The position numbers and the translations under genes are program-made. This document shows, in pieces, positions 17,163 to 26,481 of a stretch of DNA of 64,000 bases (within the stretch, counting starts at the first letter, position 1; every line of letters starts with the position of its first letter). The DNA is from Intestinimonas massiliensis (ex Afouda et al. 2020). Lineage in GTDB: Bacteria; Bacillota; Clostridia; Oscillospirales; Oscillospiraceae. The notes below the pieces were generated by a model. The model was not told where the DNA came from and did not search any database. It was given only the letters and a program-made list of their open reading frames with translations. Location of the stretch: positions 1,163,920-1,227,919 of the forward strand of contig NZ_LR131147.1 of assembly GCF_900626285.1 (NCBI RefSeq), given 5' to 3'.

Positions 17163-17792
17163 TCAATCCTCCTCGTCTATGATGCGGTTGCCGGCCTCAT
17201 CGGCCAGCAGGTCCCCGTTCTCGTCCACTAGGTAGGTCACATCCAGCGCGGGCGGGATCTCACAGTCCACAGTCAGACTCCGCCCCAGCCGCACCGCGAA
17301 GCCGGTGTAGAGCCGATGCTCCCGGCGGAGCATCAGCAGCACCAGCAGGGCCATGCCCAGGTGGGCGGGCTTGATCTCGTTGACGGCGGCCCGGATGGCG
17401 TCCACATCCGGCGGCAGGCCGGAATCCGGGACGATGCGGATCAAAAAGGAATAGGCCCCATGATCCTCCACAATCTCCACCGTGCCATCCACAAACGCCA
17501 GCACGACGGAGCGGATCAGCTCCGCCGTGGGCGTCCCCTGCCCTCTCAGCTTGGACAGGACGCGGGTGCGCCGGGCAGCGTCCGTCTTGTCCGGCTCCAC
17601 CGGGATGCCATAGGCGGTCTCCCACAGCTCCAGCCCCCATCCGGAGGCCGTCTGGGGCCACAGCTGGGCCATGGTAAACTCTACATCCTGCCGCAGCCGG
17701 GCCACCGCCAGCCCCAGCACCCGCTGGAGCTCGGCAAAGGGCAGGAATCTGTACAGCTCCGGCAGCTGGGCCATCAGGTCGATCTGCTCCAT
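17163..17792 (-). CDS. YmfQ/DUF2313-type phage tail protein (tail protein I analogue)
   Basis: The protein has 209 residues. LPELYRFLPFAELQRVL at the start, WGLELWETAYGIPVEPDKT and RRTRVLSKLRGQGTPTAELIRSV are the DUF2313 signature. It follows baseplate J in the standard J-I-fibre order of contractile phages and links the baseplate wedge to the fibre. Its start overlaps the baseplate J stop by one base. Confidence 0.82.
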   Translation of the reverse strand: MEQIDLMAQLPELYRFLPFAELQRVLGLAVARLRQDVEFTMAQLWPQTASGWGLELWETAYGIPVEPDKTDAARRTRVLSKLRGQGTPTAELIRSVVLAFVDGTVEIVEDHGAYSFLIRIVPDSGLPPDVDAIRAAVNEIKPAHLGMALLVLLMLRREHRLYTGFAVRLGRSLTVDCEIPPALDVTYLVDENGDLLADEAGNRIIDEED

Positions 17793-18889
17793 CAGACCGT
17801 CACCTCCACGCTCCCCAGCACCGGCGCCTGCCCGGCCGACACCTGGATGTCCTCCGCTCCGCCGTTGACGGTGAGGCTGGTGGCATCCTCCACCCCGTCG
17901 ATGGTGAGCAGCAGAGCCAGCAGCCGGTTATAGATCAGTGTGTACGGTCTGTCCTCCTCTGGGGTATAGTAAATCTGCGCGTAGTTCTGCTTCACCAGGC
18001 CGGCCAGATACTCCCGCAGCCGGGCCTCCATCTCCGTGCGCACCGTCTCGGCCGATACGGCGGAGCGGAGCACCACCGTGGCCGTCACGGAGATCTCAAG
18101 CGTCTCCGGGGCGGCGGCCTCCGGGGCAGCGCCCACAGGCCGCTGAGCGTCCAGCAGCTCCTGGACCTCCTCCACGATCTCCCCGGCGGCAGGCTCCATG
18201 TTGCTGTCCACCAGGTAGACCTTCACCGTGTCCGGCCCGTTGGCCAGCTCCACCACCTTGGCCTCCCCCACGCCGGGGATCTCCATGGCCCAGGCCCGGT
18301 ACTGCCAGCCGTTTGCCCCGTTGATGGGCTTCTGGCGGCGCTCGGCGATGCGCTGGCACAGGGCGGCGTCGCTTTCCGTGTCGGTGCCGCCGGAGGCCTC
18401 CCCGTTGACGTAGGAGGCGAGGCCGGGTACATTGACGTACATACTGGTGATGGCCCCGGCCAAAATGTTGTACGCCGCACCCTCCTCCGCCGCCTCCAGG
18501 CGGCCGACAGCGGTGCCCTCCGCCGGGATGGTCATCGCAGCCTCCAGGGCAAACCGCAGGCCGGTGGCGGTCAAGAAGACGGCGCCCTGCGGGATCACGG
18601 TGCCCGGGTCCCCCGTCAGGGTAATGTCACACACCGCCCGGGTGCCCGGGCGGCGGGTGATGTTGAAATAGGTCTCTCCCACCAGGTCGATGTATCCGCC
18701 GGAGGTTTCATCAATAAACAGCATGGACGTGACGGCGGGCAGGGCCTTGTAGACCTGGCTGATCTGCCCGGCCACAGGACCGATGGTGGCGTCGGCGTAG
18801 CTCCCGGCCATGGCGGACAGGCCGGTGTCCGGGGAGATCTCCCCCAGCAGCTCCGCCTTGATCTGCGCCTGGGTGCGATCGTCAAACAT
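17792..18889 (-). CDS. Baseplate J-like wedge protein (XkdT family)
   Basis: The protein has 365 residues. The N-terminus IKAELLGEISPDTGLSAMAGSYADA, the middle GTVIPQGAVFLTATGLRF and AYNILAGAITSMYVNVPGLASYVN, and ALCQRIAERRQKPINGANGWQYRAWAMEIPGVGEAKV are all typical of Baseplate_J. The ATG at 18889 lies inside the end of the XkdS-like gene with GGAGTT upstream. Confidence 0.9.
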   Translation of the reverse strand: MFDDRTQAQIKAELLGEISPDTGLSAMAGSYADATIGPVAGQISQVYKALPAVTSMLFIDETSGGYIDLVGETYFNITRRPGTRAVCDITLTGDPGTVIPQGAVFLTATGLRFALEAAMTIPAEGTAVGRLEAAEEGAAYNILAGAITSMYVNVPGLASYVNGEASGGTDTESDAALCQRIAERRQKPINGANGWQYRAWAMEIPGVGEAKVVELANGPDTVKVYLVDSNMEPAAGEIVEEVQELLDAQRPVGAAPEAAAPETLEISVTATVVLRSAVSAETVRTEMEARLREYLAGLVKQNYAQIYYTPEEDRPYTLIYNRLLALLLTIDGVEDATSLTVNGGAEDIQVSAGQAPVLGSVEVTV

Positions 18890-19298
18890 AGAACTCCTCC
18901 TTGCCGTAGATGCTGGAAAACTCCACCTCCATGTGGAGGGTGGAGCCGTCAAAGGTCACATTGGACACCGAGCAGGCGGTGATGTACGGGGACACCAGCA
19001 GGGCATCCTGGACGTAGCGCACCGCCTCGCTGCGCTTGGTCTCCGCCTGGTAAGGCTGACCCACCAGGCTCTCCAGCTCGCAGCCATAGGACCAGTCAAA
19101 GGCGCTCCAGCGGTACCGGGCGGTGGCCACAGCCCGCCAGGCCCAGCTTTTCACCGCCTCCAGGCCGGTGACGGTCACGGGATTGCCGCTCTCCCACCGG
19201 GGCGTGCCGGCGTCGTAGTCCATAGCCACGTCTGTGTACAGGGGCAGCTGCTCCGTCCGCCCGCTCCCGGGCGTGGGAAACAGGGGAAACAGGCTCAT
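18882..19298 (-). CDS. Baseplate protein, XkdS/DUF2634 family (gp25-like)
   Basis: This protein of 138 residues includes YTDVAMDYD, VTGLEAVKSWAWRAVATARYRWSAFDWSYGCEL and EAVRYVQDALLVSPYI, the DUF2634 pattern. In PBSX it is XkdS, a homologue of the T4 gp25 wedge protein. It starts with an ATGA overlap on the preceding gene. Confidence 0.85.
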   Translation of the reverse strand: MSLFPLFPTPGSGRTEQLPLYTDVAMDYDAGTPRWESGNPVTVTGLEAVKSWAWRAVATARYRWSAFDWSYGCELESLVGQPYQAETKRSEAVRYVQDALLVSPYITACSVSNVTFDGSTLHMEVEFSSIYGKEEFYV

Positions 19299-19597
19299 GC
19301 TCTCACCATCCTCGCTATGAGATAATAGTCCTGGCCGTCCTGACTCAGCAGCACCACCCGGTCGCCCTTCCGCAGCAGGTTGAGCTCCCCGTGGTCCTCC
19401 TGCCATTTGTAGTCCAGGCCCACCGCCAGGTACAGGTCCTCCGGCTCCAGCTGGAGGCCGCCGCAGCTGACCCGCAGTCTGCCCCGCCCGGCCTCCATCA
19501 CCGTACCGATGAAAAATGCGGAGGGGCTACCCACCAGCCCGGCGGCCCGCCCCATGCTCTCGGCAATCCGGCCCATGTTTTCCTCAAAGGTACGCAT
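19295..19597 (-). CDS. DUF2577-family baseplate protein (XkdR-like)
   Basis: This protein of 100 residues carries SPSAFFIGTVMEAGRGRLRVSCGGLQLEPEDLYLA and LRKGDRVVLLSQDGQDYYLI, typical of DUF2577 and XkdR. It is probably a small OB-like hub or spike-associated subunit. Position between XkdQ- and XkdS-like genes matches PBSX. Confidence 0.8.
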   Translation of the reverse strand: MRTFEENMGRIAESMGRAAGLVGSPSAFFIGTVMEAGRGRLRVSCGGLQLEPEDLYLAVGLDYKWQEDHGELNLLRKGDRVVLLSQDGQDYYLIARMVRA

Positions 19598-20574
19598 CAG
19601 ATCTCACTCCCCGCGTTGGTGTCGTCCAGCAGATTGCGGAAATTCAGGGTGACCTTGCAGAAATACTGCTTGTTCTTCCAGGTGTGGGTGTCGGCATCGA
19701 TCCAGAAGAGGCCGGACACCCCGCTGCCGGTATCCCGCAAGATCACCGCCTCCCCGGCGATGAGCCGGGGATCTCCCAAAGTCTCCACGGTGAGCCGCTG
19801 CTGAAGGCCGTGAGCGGCCAGCCAGGCCTTTGCCTCCTCCTGGGCGTCCTCCCCGTCCCGCTGGATAATCACGTGCTCCAGGCGGCCGTTGAGGGCGGTG
19901 GAAGCGCTGTCCTCAACCCGGCGCACCAGGGCGCCGGTGTCGCTGCGGATGGCCACCGCGTTCTGCAAGTCGGTGATGTCCCAGGTGTTGGTCACCCCCA
20001 TGGTGGAGGCAATGGTGATGGAGGCGGAGGTGGGCCGCTCCACCACCTCCAGCTGCCCGTCCCCGGTGAAGCGGACCAGGTAACGTTTCCCGGTCCGCTC
20101 CCCCGCCTTGGCGTACAGGGTACGGATGATCTTGTCCAGAGCCACTCCGGCAAACTTCCGGCTTACCGGCACCCCGGTGGACGCCAGCCGGGCCACCGGG
20201 ATACCGTAGTCCCGGGCTATGGCGGCCACCGCCTCCTCTGGGGTCGCGCCGGTGAACTTATACCACCCCTCGTTGCCCACCAGGTACCGCCCCCGGTCCA
20301 AGGCGGACAGATCCACCAGCGCATCCTGGGAGGTGGCGGTGGCCGTAAGCAGCGGCCCGGTAAATCGGGTCTCGCCGTCCAGCCGCAGGGTCAGCACCGC
20401 CCCCTCCTCCAGGGCGGGTGGCTCCACACTGCCGTCCCTGGGCACCGCCATAGATGCGGACAGCTCCCGGGCCGTCTGGTCCACGCTTCCGCTCCAGCTG
20501 AGCTCCTTGATCAGCTGTGTCGTGTCCCGGTCGGTAGCGCCTCCCGGGGCCGTCAGAATCAGGTCATAGTCCAT
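19597..20574 (-). CDS. Baseplate hub protein, XkdQ/YqbQ family
   Basis: The protein has 325 residues. The N-terminal DTTQLIKELSWSGSVDQTARELSASM and the hub core EAVAAIARDYGIPVARLA...FAGVALDKIIRTLY match the XkdQ/gp27-like hub family, and YKFTGATPEEAV is the usual linker. It forms the ring that joins the tail tube to the spike. It is followed without a gap by the DUF2577 gene. Confidence 0.85.
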   Translation of the reverse strand: MDYDLILTAPGGATDRDTTQLIKELSWSGSVDQTARELSASMAVPRDGSVEPPALEEGAVLTLRLDGETRFTGPLLTATATSQDALVDLSALDRGRYLVGNEGWYKFTGATPEEAVAAIARDYGIPVARLASTGVPVSRKFAGVALDKIIRTLYAKAGERTGKRYLVRFTGDGQLEVVERPTSASITIASTMGVTNTWDITDLQNAVAIRSDTGALVRRVEDSASTALNGRLEHVIIQRDGEDAQEEAKAWLAAHGLQQRLTVETLGDPRLIAGEAVILRDTGSGVSGLFWIDADTHTWKNKQYFCKVTLNFRNLLDDTNAGSEI

Positions 20575-20578
20575 AGTC

Positions 20579-21349
20579 TCACCTCATGGCCGCCTGCTCT
20601 TTGACCAGCTGCATCTTCCACCGGGCGGCGTCCGGATCATAGGCCGTCGTGGTCCGGTTGGCCACCGCCACGCTGGCGCTGGCCGCCATGGCCGCCGGCA
20701 GGTCATCCACCGGCGGGATGGTGATGGTCTGGCCCGGATAGATGAGATTGGGATTTTTGATGACCCCGCTGTTGGCCGCCGCCAGCCTGGCGGCATAGGA
20801 GCCGCTGCCGTAATATTTCTGAGCGATCCCCCACAGGGTGTCCCCCGCCCGGATGGTGTAGGTGCGGGTTACGGCGGCGCCGGTGGCGGTGCTTCTGGCG
20901 GTCTCCGCACCCCCGCCGGACACCGCCAGCACCGGGGTCTCCGGCTTGCGGTACTGTCTCAGGATGAGGGTGGCATAGAGGTCGTTGGTGCCGTCCCGCT
21001 CGCCGTAGGAGATACTCTCCAGCAGCACCTGGGCGTTGGTAGGCGTGCCGGACACCAGCCAGCGTACCACCGTGCCGGCGTCGCTCCACCGCTCCAGCTG
21101 TTCCAGATAGATGTATGGGTTGGCCACCGCGCCCGGATTGCAAAAAGAATAGAGCCGGGCGGGGAGCAGCACGTCGGACAGGGTGCAGCTGCCCATCAGC
21201 GCGCCGCCGGGGAGGTTGATCTCCCCCAACCGGTCCAGCTGGATGGTCTCCACCCGGTTGGCGTGCTCCCAGGTGTAGGAGGCGGGGGTCACCGGCAGCA
21301 CCAGCTCCTTTCCCGCCCCCTCCTCCAGGAACGACATGATCCGTCTCAT
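20579..21349 (-). CDS. LysM-domain tail protein (XkdP-like)
   Basis: The protein has 256 residues. The N-terminal half (LPVTPASYTWEHANRVETIQLDRLGEINLPG) is the conserved XkdP domain. A LysM module near residues 165-215 (YTIRAGDTLWGIAQKYYGSG...NPNLIYPGQTITIP) binds peptidoglycan or, in contractile tails, anchors the hub. The start codon overlaps the tape measure stop (ATGA). Confidence 0.87.
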   Translation of the reverse strand: MRRIMSFLEEGAGKELVLPVTPASYTWEHANRVETIQLDRLGEINLPGGALMGSCTLSDVLLPARLYSFCNPGAVANPYIYLEQLERWSDAGTVVRWLVSGTPTNAQVLLESISYGERDGTNDLYATLILRQYRKPETPVLAVSGGGAETARSTATGAAVTRTYTIRAGDTLWGIAQKYYGSGSYAARLAAANSGVIKNPNLIYPGQTITIPPVDDLPAAMAASASVAVANRTTTAYDPDAARWKMQLVKEQAAMR

Positions 21350-23400
21350 GTTTTCACCCTCCCCGCCGCCAGCTTGACCTCCAGCGCATCGGCCAGCCGC
21401 TGGGCGATCTCCTCCGCGCTTACCCCGGCACCGAAGCTGTTGCCGGTAATGGTGATCTGGATAGGCGTTCTGCTCCGGTCGTCCTCCCGGGCCTCCCGGG
21501 CGGTGAGCACCCGCTCTCCCTGGTGGAGAACGGCGGCATATCCGTCATAGGGCACCCTGGCCAGACCGTAGGCATAGCCCCGGTCATGGTAGTTGCTACG
21601 GCCGGTAGTGGGGGTTTCGTCCCTGTCATAGCCACGGTTATGATAATTGCTGCGGCCGGAGGAGGTCGTGCCGGTGCCAACCAGCTCAAGCAGGCCGGCG
21701 GCAAGGCCCTTGCTGTACTCCTGGCTTTTTCGGTAACCTGCGTCCCAATAGGCCTGGTTGGAAGATGCGTCCTCCCGGATACCGGTGGCCAGGGCCATCT
21801 CGGACTCCAGGACCAGCTGGGCACCCTCGGATGCGTTGTACTCGTTCATACCTGCCACCTTGGCCTCCATCAGCATACGGCCAGCCTCGGCCATGCCCTC
21901 GTCGGTGCCGCTCTCAATGGCAGCTTTGTACTCGTCGGAGTTGATGACAGCATCCATGGCGTCCCGGATGTACTGCTCCTTGCTGTTCTCCAGCTCGGCC
22001 TGCCAGGCGCCCATTGCCCGATTGGCCTCCTGGATCATGGCGCCGCTCTCTCCGCTGAGGTAGTCAATCTCCGCCTGGATGCCCTGCTTCCGGGTCTCGT
22101 TGTAGCCCTGGCCGTAAGCGTTGTCCATCTCAGTCTGGGCGTCAGCCAGGGTGGAAGTCAGGCCGGAATATGTCTGGGACATCTGGTCCATTGCCCCGGC
22201 GTACTGGTCCAGGCCCTTCTGGATGATATCAACCGCCTCCTGGCCCCCAATACTGCCCTTGGAAATCATCTCGTAGATGTCCCCCTGGGTCTTATCCAGG
22301 GCCTCGGACAGCATCTCCAGGACGTTGATACCTCGATCCTGGAATGCATTCATGTCCTCTCGACTAAACATGTCGCTTGACTGCATCCGGCTCATCACCT
22401 GGGCCATGTAGGTCATACCTGAGGCGTCGGTGCCCACGGCGCTGCCCGCGTTGCCGAGGCCCTCCAGCAGCTCCAGCATCCGGTCTGGATCGTCCCCGAA
22501 CCCGGTGGCCAGGGACCGGCTCATCTGGGTCAGGTCACCATACTCCATGGGGGTGTCGGCCGCCATGGTGCGCAGGTCCTCCAGGTAGGTATCTCCCACG
22601 CCCTTCCCCAGCAGCTGGTTGAAGGCGATGGCGTCCAGCTCCCGCTGGGCGGCGGTGGCGCTGCCGGAGGTGATGGATTCGGACATCTCATCCAGTTGTC
22701 CCTGGGTCGCCTCCTGCACGTAGGACTTGAATGCCTCATCCCGCTGTTCGTAGACCTGGCTGGCGCCGGTGAGCAGCCCGATCCCGGCGCCGGCGGCCGC
22801 GCCCACGGCAGTGCCGATGCCGGGCAAAATCATTGTTCCGATAGCCGCTCCGCTGCCGGCGCCGCTGAGGGCGCTGGAGAACAGGGAGCCCATATCGCTG
22901 CCCAGGCCGGAGCTGACCAGGGTGTTGGCCCACTGTCCTGCGGCCTCTCCCAGCATATCGTACAGCCCGGCCTGGCCCAGAGCGGAGAGCATCCCCATCC
23001 TTCCGGAGCCGCCCGCCCGGTTTTCCGCCCGGCTGATAGCTCCGGTGGCTTTTTCCATGTCTCTGGTGGTCTGGCGCACCTGCCGGCCTACCAGGTCATA
23101 CTGCTGGCGGATGTTTTCCAGGTTCTCCTCCGCCTTCTTCCAGTCCGCCTCGGCCGCCTGCCGCTCCGCTTCGGTGGCGGCATCTCCCAGAGACTCAAAG
23201 GCTTTCTGTGCCTGCTGGGCCTCCCGTTTCGCCCCGGTCAGATCCACGCGCATCTGCACCCGGGTGGCATTGAGACGGTCCAGCTCCTCCTGTAAGTACT
23301 TGACATCCGACCGAAAATTGGTCACAGAGCTCTTCATGGCTACGATAGCTGCGGACAAGTTGTCCTGCACGCTCATGGCGATGCTGGCATCTGCGGGCAT
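21346..23400 (-). CDS. Tail tape measure protein
   Basis: The protein has 684 residues. The N-terminus is a long coiled coil (VKYLQEELDRLNATRVQ through about residue 115), then a Gly/Ala-rich hydrophobic segment (AIGTMILPGIGTAVGAAAGAGIGLL) and helical repeats. The C-terminal GYAAVLHQGERVLTAREAR is a common tape-measure ending. Gene order (tail chaperones, then this gene, then LysM/XkdP) confirms it. It is short for the family, so the tail should be relatively short. Confidence 0.9.
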   Translation of the reverse strand: MPADASIAMSVQDNLSAAIVAMKSSVTNFRSDVKYLQEELDRLNATRVQMRVDLTGAKREAQQAQKAFESLGDAATEAERQAAEADWKKAEENLENIRQQYDLVGRQVRQTTRDMEKATGAISRAENRAGGSGRMGMLSALGQAGLYDMLGEAAGQWANTLVSSGLGSDMGSLFSSALSGAGSGAAIGTMILPGIGTAVGAAAGAGIGLLTGASQVYEQRDEAFKSYVQEATQGQLDEMSESITSGSATAAQRELDAIAFNQLLGKGVGDTYLEDLRTMAADTPMEYGDLTQMSRSLATGFGDDPDRMLELLEGLGNAGSAVGTDASGMTYMAQVMSRMQSSDMFSREDMNAFQDRGINVLEMLSEALDKTQGDIYEMISKGSIGGQEAVDIIQKGLDQYAGAMDQMSQTYSGLTSTLADAQTEMDNAYGQGYNETRKQGIQAEIDYLSGESGAMIQEANRAMGAWQAELENSKEQYIRDAMDAVINSDEYKAAIESGTDEGMAEAGRMLMEAKVAGMNEYNASEGAQLVLESEMALATGIREDASSNQAYWDAGYRKSQEYSKGLAAGLLELVGTGTTSSGRSNYHNRGYDRDETPTTGRSNYHDRGYAYGLARVPYDGYAAVLHQGERVLTAREAREDDRSRTPIQITITGNSFGAGVSAEEIAQRLADALEVKLAAGRVKT

Positions 23401-23560
23401 TTAGGTTCCCTCCTCTCTCCGCCTGTTATGGTCGAGCAGCATGGCACAGATCACGGCCCGCTCCCCGGGACTGCGGCGGAAGTAGTCGCCGGGGAAGATG
23501 CCGTGGCGGATCAGCAGCAGCTGAGCCGCCGCCAGATCCGTGTCATGGGTCAGTTTTTTT
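23401..23560 (-). other. -1 frame extension of the tail assembly chaperone (G-GT type frameshift)
   Basis: The upstream gene ends in the heptamer A AAA AAC (23559-23553, minus strand) immediately before its TGA. A -1 slip there opens a frame that continues to a TAA at 23401-23403, directly before the tape measure ATG. The extension is about 50 residues beginning KKLTHDTDLAAAQLLLIRHG. This is the conserved position of tail chaperone frameshifts in long-tailed phages. Confidence 0.8.
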
Positions 23561-23957
23561 CCAGGTCCTCCATGGCCGCTCCGATGGCGGCGTCCTGCAG
23601 GTCCTCCTGATCCATGGAGATCACAGCGCCCGGACCGTAGCCGTTGAGCAGGTCGCAGCGGCGGACGAGGGCCCGGATCTCACCGCCCCGGAACAAATCC
23701 TTGATGGCGTCCACCGGAGTGGGCCTGCCCATGTGATCCCGGTACCAGGCCGGATCCCGGAAGTTGGGATCCACCACCGAGGCCAGCAGGTAATTGATAT
23801 TGGCGTCCTCGATGCCCCGCAGCTGCTCCAGCTTGTTGTAGGACAGCTCCCGGAGGGTGATCGTCAGGCCCAGCCGGGGGACCATGACCTGCTGCGTCTC
23901 CGGCTCCCCCACCTGAATGTCCAGCAGCGCCCGCACGGCGCTCTTTTCCTTGTCCAT
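23550..23957 (-). CDS. Tail assembly chaperone (XkdN-like, gpG-type)
   Basis: The protein has 135 residues in the zero frame. PRLGLTITLRELSYNKLEQLRG, INYLLASVVDPNFRDPAWYRDHMG and PVDAIKDLFRGGEIRAL are typical of the XkdN/phage tail assembly family. The last sense codons form a slippery heptamer, so a minor longer product is expected (see 23401-23560). Both forms would coat the tape measure before tube polymerisation. Confidence 0.87.
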   Translation of the reverse strand: MDKEKSAVRALLDIQVGEPETQQVMVPRLGLTITLRELSYNKLEQLRGIEDANINYLLASVVDPNFRDPAWYRDHMGRPTPVDAIKDLFRGGEIRALVRRCDLLNGYGPGAVISMDQEDLQDAAIGAAMEDLEKN

Positions 23958-23969
23958 CGGAAATCCTCC

Positions 23970-24410
23970 TTATTCCACCGGGATGGCGTCCAGCAGCTGA
24001 TAGCGGGTGAAGGTAAAGGGCACCGTCACCTTGCCGCTGGTGGCCGCCTGCCAGTCCGCCAGGGTCACGTCGGTGAACTGCACGCCGTAATAGGCGATAC
24101 GCTCCGCCCCGGCGCTGGCGGGGTCCGCCAGCTTGGACACAATGGTACACTCCGGGATATCCCCGTCCTGGGCCCCCTGCATCCGCTGGATCATGCCGGA
24201 ATCAGCCTTGTAAAGCATCAGGGAGCCGGTGCCCTTGCCGCTCACAGGCTTCTGGGCCTCCATAAACTGGCCGCACAAATTGATGGTATCGCTGCTGATC
24301 TCCAGCTTGCCCTGGCAGCCGTAGCACTCAGCCAGCCGCTCGGCATCCACCCACACGGAGCCATAGGTGCCGTTGGGGATCTTCCGTGCGGTCATACCGG
24401 ATCTTGCCAT
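23970..24410 (-). CDS. Tail tube protein (XkdM family)
   Basis: The protein has 146 residues. YGSVWVDAERLAECYGCQGKLEISSDTI, GTGSLMLYKADSGM and VQFTDVTLADWQAATSGKVTVPFTFTRYQLLD match the PBSX XkdM-type tube subunit of contractile tails. Located between sheath and chaperone genes, as expected. Confidence 0.9.
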   Translation of the reverse strand: MARSGMTARKIPNGTYGSVWVDAERLAECYGCQGKLEISSDTINLCGQFMEAQKPVSGKGTGSLMLYKADSGMIQRMQGAQDGDIPECTIVSKLADPASAGAERIAYYGVQFTDVTLADWQAATSGKVTVPFTFTRYQLLDAIPVE

Positions 24411-24424
24411 ATGTTTCTCCTCCC

Positions 24425-25522
24425 TTACAGGTTGTTGAAGAGGACCTCAAAGTCCTCCATAGCGTCCACCAGCCGGCCGCCGCAGCGGATGAACACCCAG
24501 CTGCCGGTCTGGTACTCCAGGATCTGCTGCTCCGTCATGGCGCTGGTGTCCACGCTCTGACTGTTGAGCCACTGAAGCTGCCGGTCGTAGTCCACCTCCG
24601 CAAAGCTCTCCCCGGGGGAGAGCACGCCCGCGCTCTCCAGATAAGAGAAATACTCACTGATGGCGGTCACCAGCAGCTGCTTGTTGTCGTAAGTGTTTGG
24701 ATAGCGGCCCAGGTACTGGCTCTCGATGGTGGTGCGCAGATAATAGGAGATGAGATCCATCCCCTCCACGATCTTGATCTTGCTCCAGTCCTCCTTCCCC
24801 TCCGGGGGGATGGTGGTCAGGGAGTTGACCGCCCGGGCGATCTTGGCCTGGAGGCCGTCATGGACCAGGATCAGCTTTCCGGCCTGGATGGCCTCCGTCT
24901 GCTCCGCCGTGGTGCGGGCGGTGACGGCGGTGAGCTCGGGCAGCGCCGCGTTGCTGGCGCTCATGCCCATGGGAATGCCGGCCAGGATGCCGGCGATGCG
25001 GCCACAGTACTCCGCAGAGGTCACCGCTCCGTCCTTGTCCGTCATGCCGCTCTCGTCCAGCTCGATGATGCCCATGTTGTCACTGCCGGCGGTTTTCCAC
25101 GGCTTTACCAACTTCACGGTGCGGTACAACTCCCGCTGGGCCTTGACCCACTCCACCAGCTTGGCCAGCTCCTGGTCGGTCACGTCGGGCGGGCCGGCCA
25201 GATAGTCGATGGAGTATGCCTCAATGGACTTGAGCCCGCCCTCCAGGGCGGTGGTATCATCGGTGCCGGTGGCGATGACCACCAGATACACCAGGCTGGG
25301 GCTTCCCCGGTCGCTGCCCTGGAAGCACAGCTTTACATAGGTCTTGTTGGCCTCCCCCAGCTCGGAGGGGATCAGCGCGTCGCTGCTCAGGGCGTGGACG
25401 CCCTGAGCCTTTTCATCCCGCACAAACAGGGCCACATAGCCCTTTTTGGCCCTGTTGGCCACCGTGGCCGCCGCCTTTTCAAAGGCGATCTTCAGGGTGG
25501 GCAGGGTATTGGTCGTTGCCAA
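24425..25522 (-). CDS. Tail sheath protein (XkdK family)
   Basis: The protein has 365 residues. LKIAFEKAAATVANRAKKGYVALFVRDE at the start and KLILVHDGLQAKIARAVNSLTTIP in the C-terminal subdomain are the contractile sheath signature. It ends with the conserved helical tail RLVDAMEDFEVLFNNL. It establishes that the phage has a contractile tail. The preceding intergenic sequence has a good ribosome binding site (GAGGTGATTTG). Confidence 0.93.
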   Translation of the reverse strand: MATTNTLPTLKIAFEKAAATVANRAKKGYVALFVRDEKAQGVHALSSDALIPSELGEANKTYVKLCFQGSDRGSPSLVYLVVIATGTDDTTALEGGLKSIEAYSIDYLAGPPDVTDQELAKLVEWVKAQRELYRTVKLVKPWKTAGSDNMGIIELDESGMTDKDGAVTSAEYCGRIAGILAGIPMGMSASNAALPELTAVTARTTAEQTEAIQAGKLILVHDGLQAKIARAVNSLTTIPPEGKEDWSKIKIVEGMDLISYYLRTTIESQYLGRYPNTYDNKQLLVTAISEYFSYLESAGVLSPGESFAEVDYDRQLQWLNSQSVDTSAMTEQQILEYQTGSWVFIRCGGRLVDAMEDFEVLFNNL

Positions 25523-25532
25523 TCAAATCACC

Positions 25533-25997
25533 TCAAACTTTCATATCTTTGCCGTTGACCTGGAACTGCTCCATCAGCGGCGCGTTCTCTTCCGGGTCTT
25601 CCGCTCCCGGAGGCACCTCAAACCAGGAGGCGGAGAAGGTCACAAAGGCGGAGCCTACCTCCATGCCATCCCCCTTCGCCGTCAGGGACACCCAGCCTCC
25701 CTCCACCTGGAGCGATGGGGCGCCGAAGGCCAGCAGCACCGCCTCCTGATCCGCCCGCAGCGCCTCCGTGGAGCTGATGTCATACTCGTCTGTGGCGCAG
25801 AACAGCTCCACGGATGCCTCCATAGTCCATTCCACCAGGAACAGGTTGGCGGGCACATGGCTGGACTGGGTCACGTACAGATAGCTGCTGGGCCGCTTGT
25901 GGTCCACCGGGCAGAAGTCCCGGTAGATCATCCGCTCCGGCCACAGCTTGGCCACCACACTGGCGATGGCATCACAGACTGCCGTGCTTGTGATCAT
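25533..25997 (-). CDS. Phage tail terminator-like protein (DUF6838-like)
   Basis: The protein has 154 residues. RDFCPVDHKRPSSYLYVTQSSHVPANLFLVEWTMEASVELF and the two-strand C-terminus resemble the small tail completion/terminator proteins at this position in PBSX-like phages. Overlaps the gp10-like gene by four bases. Confidence 0.65.
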   Translation of the reverse strand: MITSTAVCDAIASVVAKLWPERMIYRDFCPVDHKRPSSYLYVTQSSHVPANLFLVEWTMEASVELFCATDEYDISSTEALRADQEAVLLAFGAPSLQVEGGWVSLTAKGDGMEVGSAFVTFSASWFEVPPGAEDPEENAPLMEQFQVNGKDMKV

Positions 25998-26470
25998 GTT
26001 CCGCCCTCCAGTCTCCGGGCAACCTGGGCAGCCAGGGCCTGCACCTCGGATTGCCCCATCTGCTCCATCCGCCCCCGCACGGCGGCGTAGAAGTGCCGCC
26101 CGGGCACCGCCGGGGTGTTGATTCTGGGCCGGTAATGATAGCCGTCCCTGGGCTGCTGGCTGGGTGTGCGGTGCCTGTGGCCGTTTTCAATGGCGTTTGT
26201 CACATAGCCCACGGCATACCGTTTGCCGTGGGCTGTCACTTTGTAGGTGTCGGCCTTAGGCCGCACCGCCACATAACCGTTTTTCGAGCCGAGGTACCGC
26301 TCCTGCCAGCTCTGGACAGTTCCGGTGCCCCGGATCTCACCCCGGACACCGGAGAGCAGCTTCTTTCCCAGATCCTCCAGCAGATCCCGTTTCATAGTGG
26401 GGAACTCCTGCAGCAGTTCGTCCCAGCTGTCCAGGACCCGGTCCAGATCGCTCATCTCAATGCTTTGCAT
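25994..26470 (-). CDS. HK97 gp10-like head-tail component
   Basis: The protein has 158 residues. FPTMKRDLLEDLGKKLLSGVRGEI and RYAVGYVTNAIENGHRHR, with a C-terminal PGRHFYAAVRGRMEQMGQSEVQAL, are typical of HK97-gp10/tail completion proteins. Neighbours agree. Confidence 0.78.
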   Translation of the reverse strand: MQSIEMSDLDRVLDSWDELLQEFPTMKRDLLEDLGKKLLSGVRGEIRGTGTVQSWQERYLGSKNGYVAVRPKADTYKVTAHGKRYAVGYVTNAIENGHRHRTPSQQPRDGYHYRPRINTPAVPGRHFYAAVRGRMEQMGQSEVQALAAQVARRLEGGT

Positions 26471-26481
26471 ACCATCACCTC

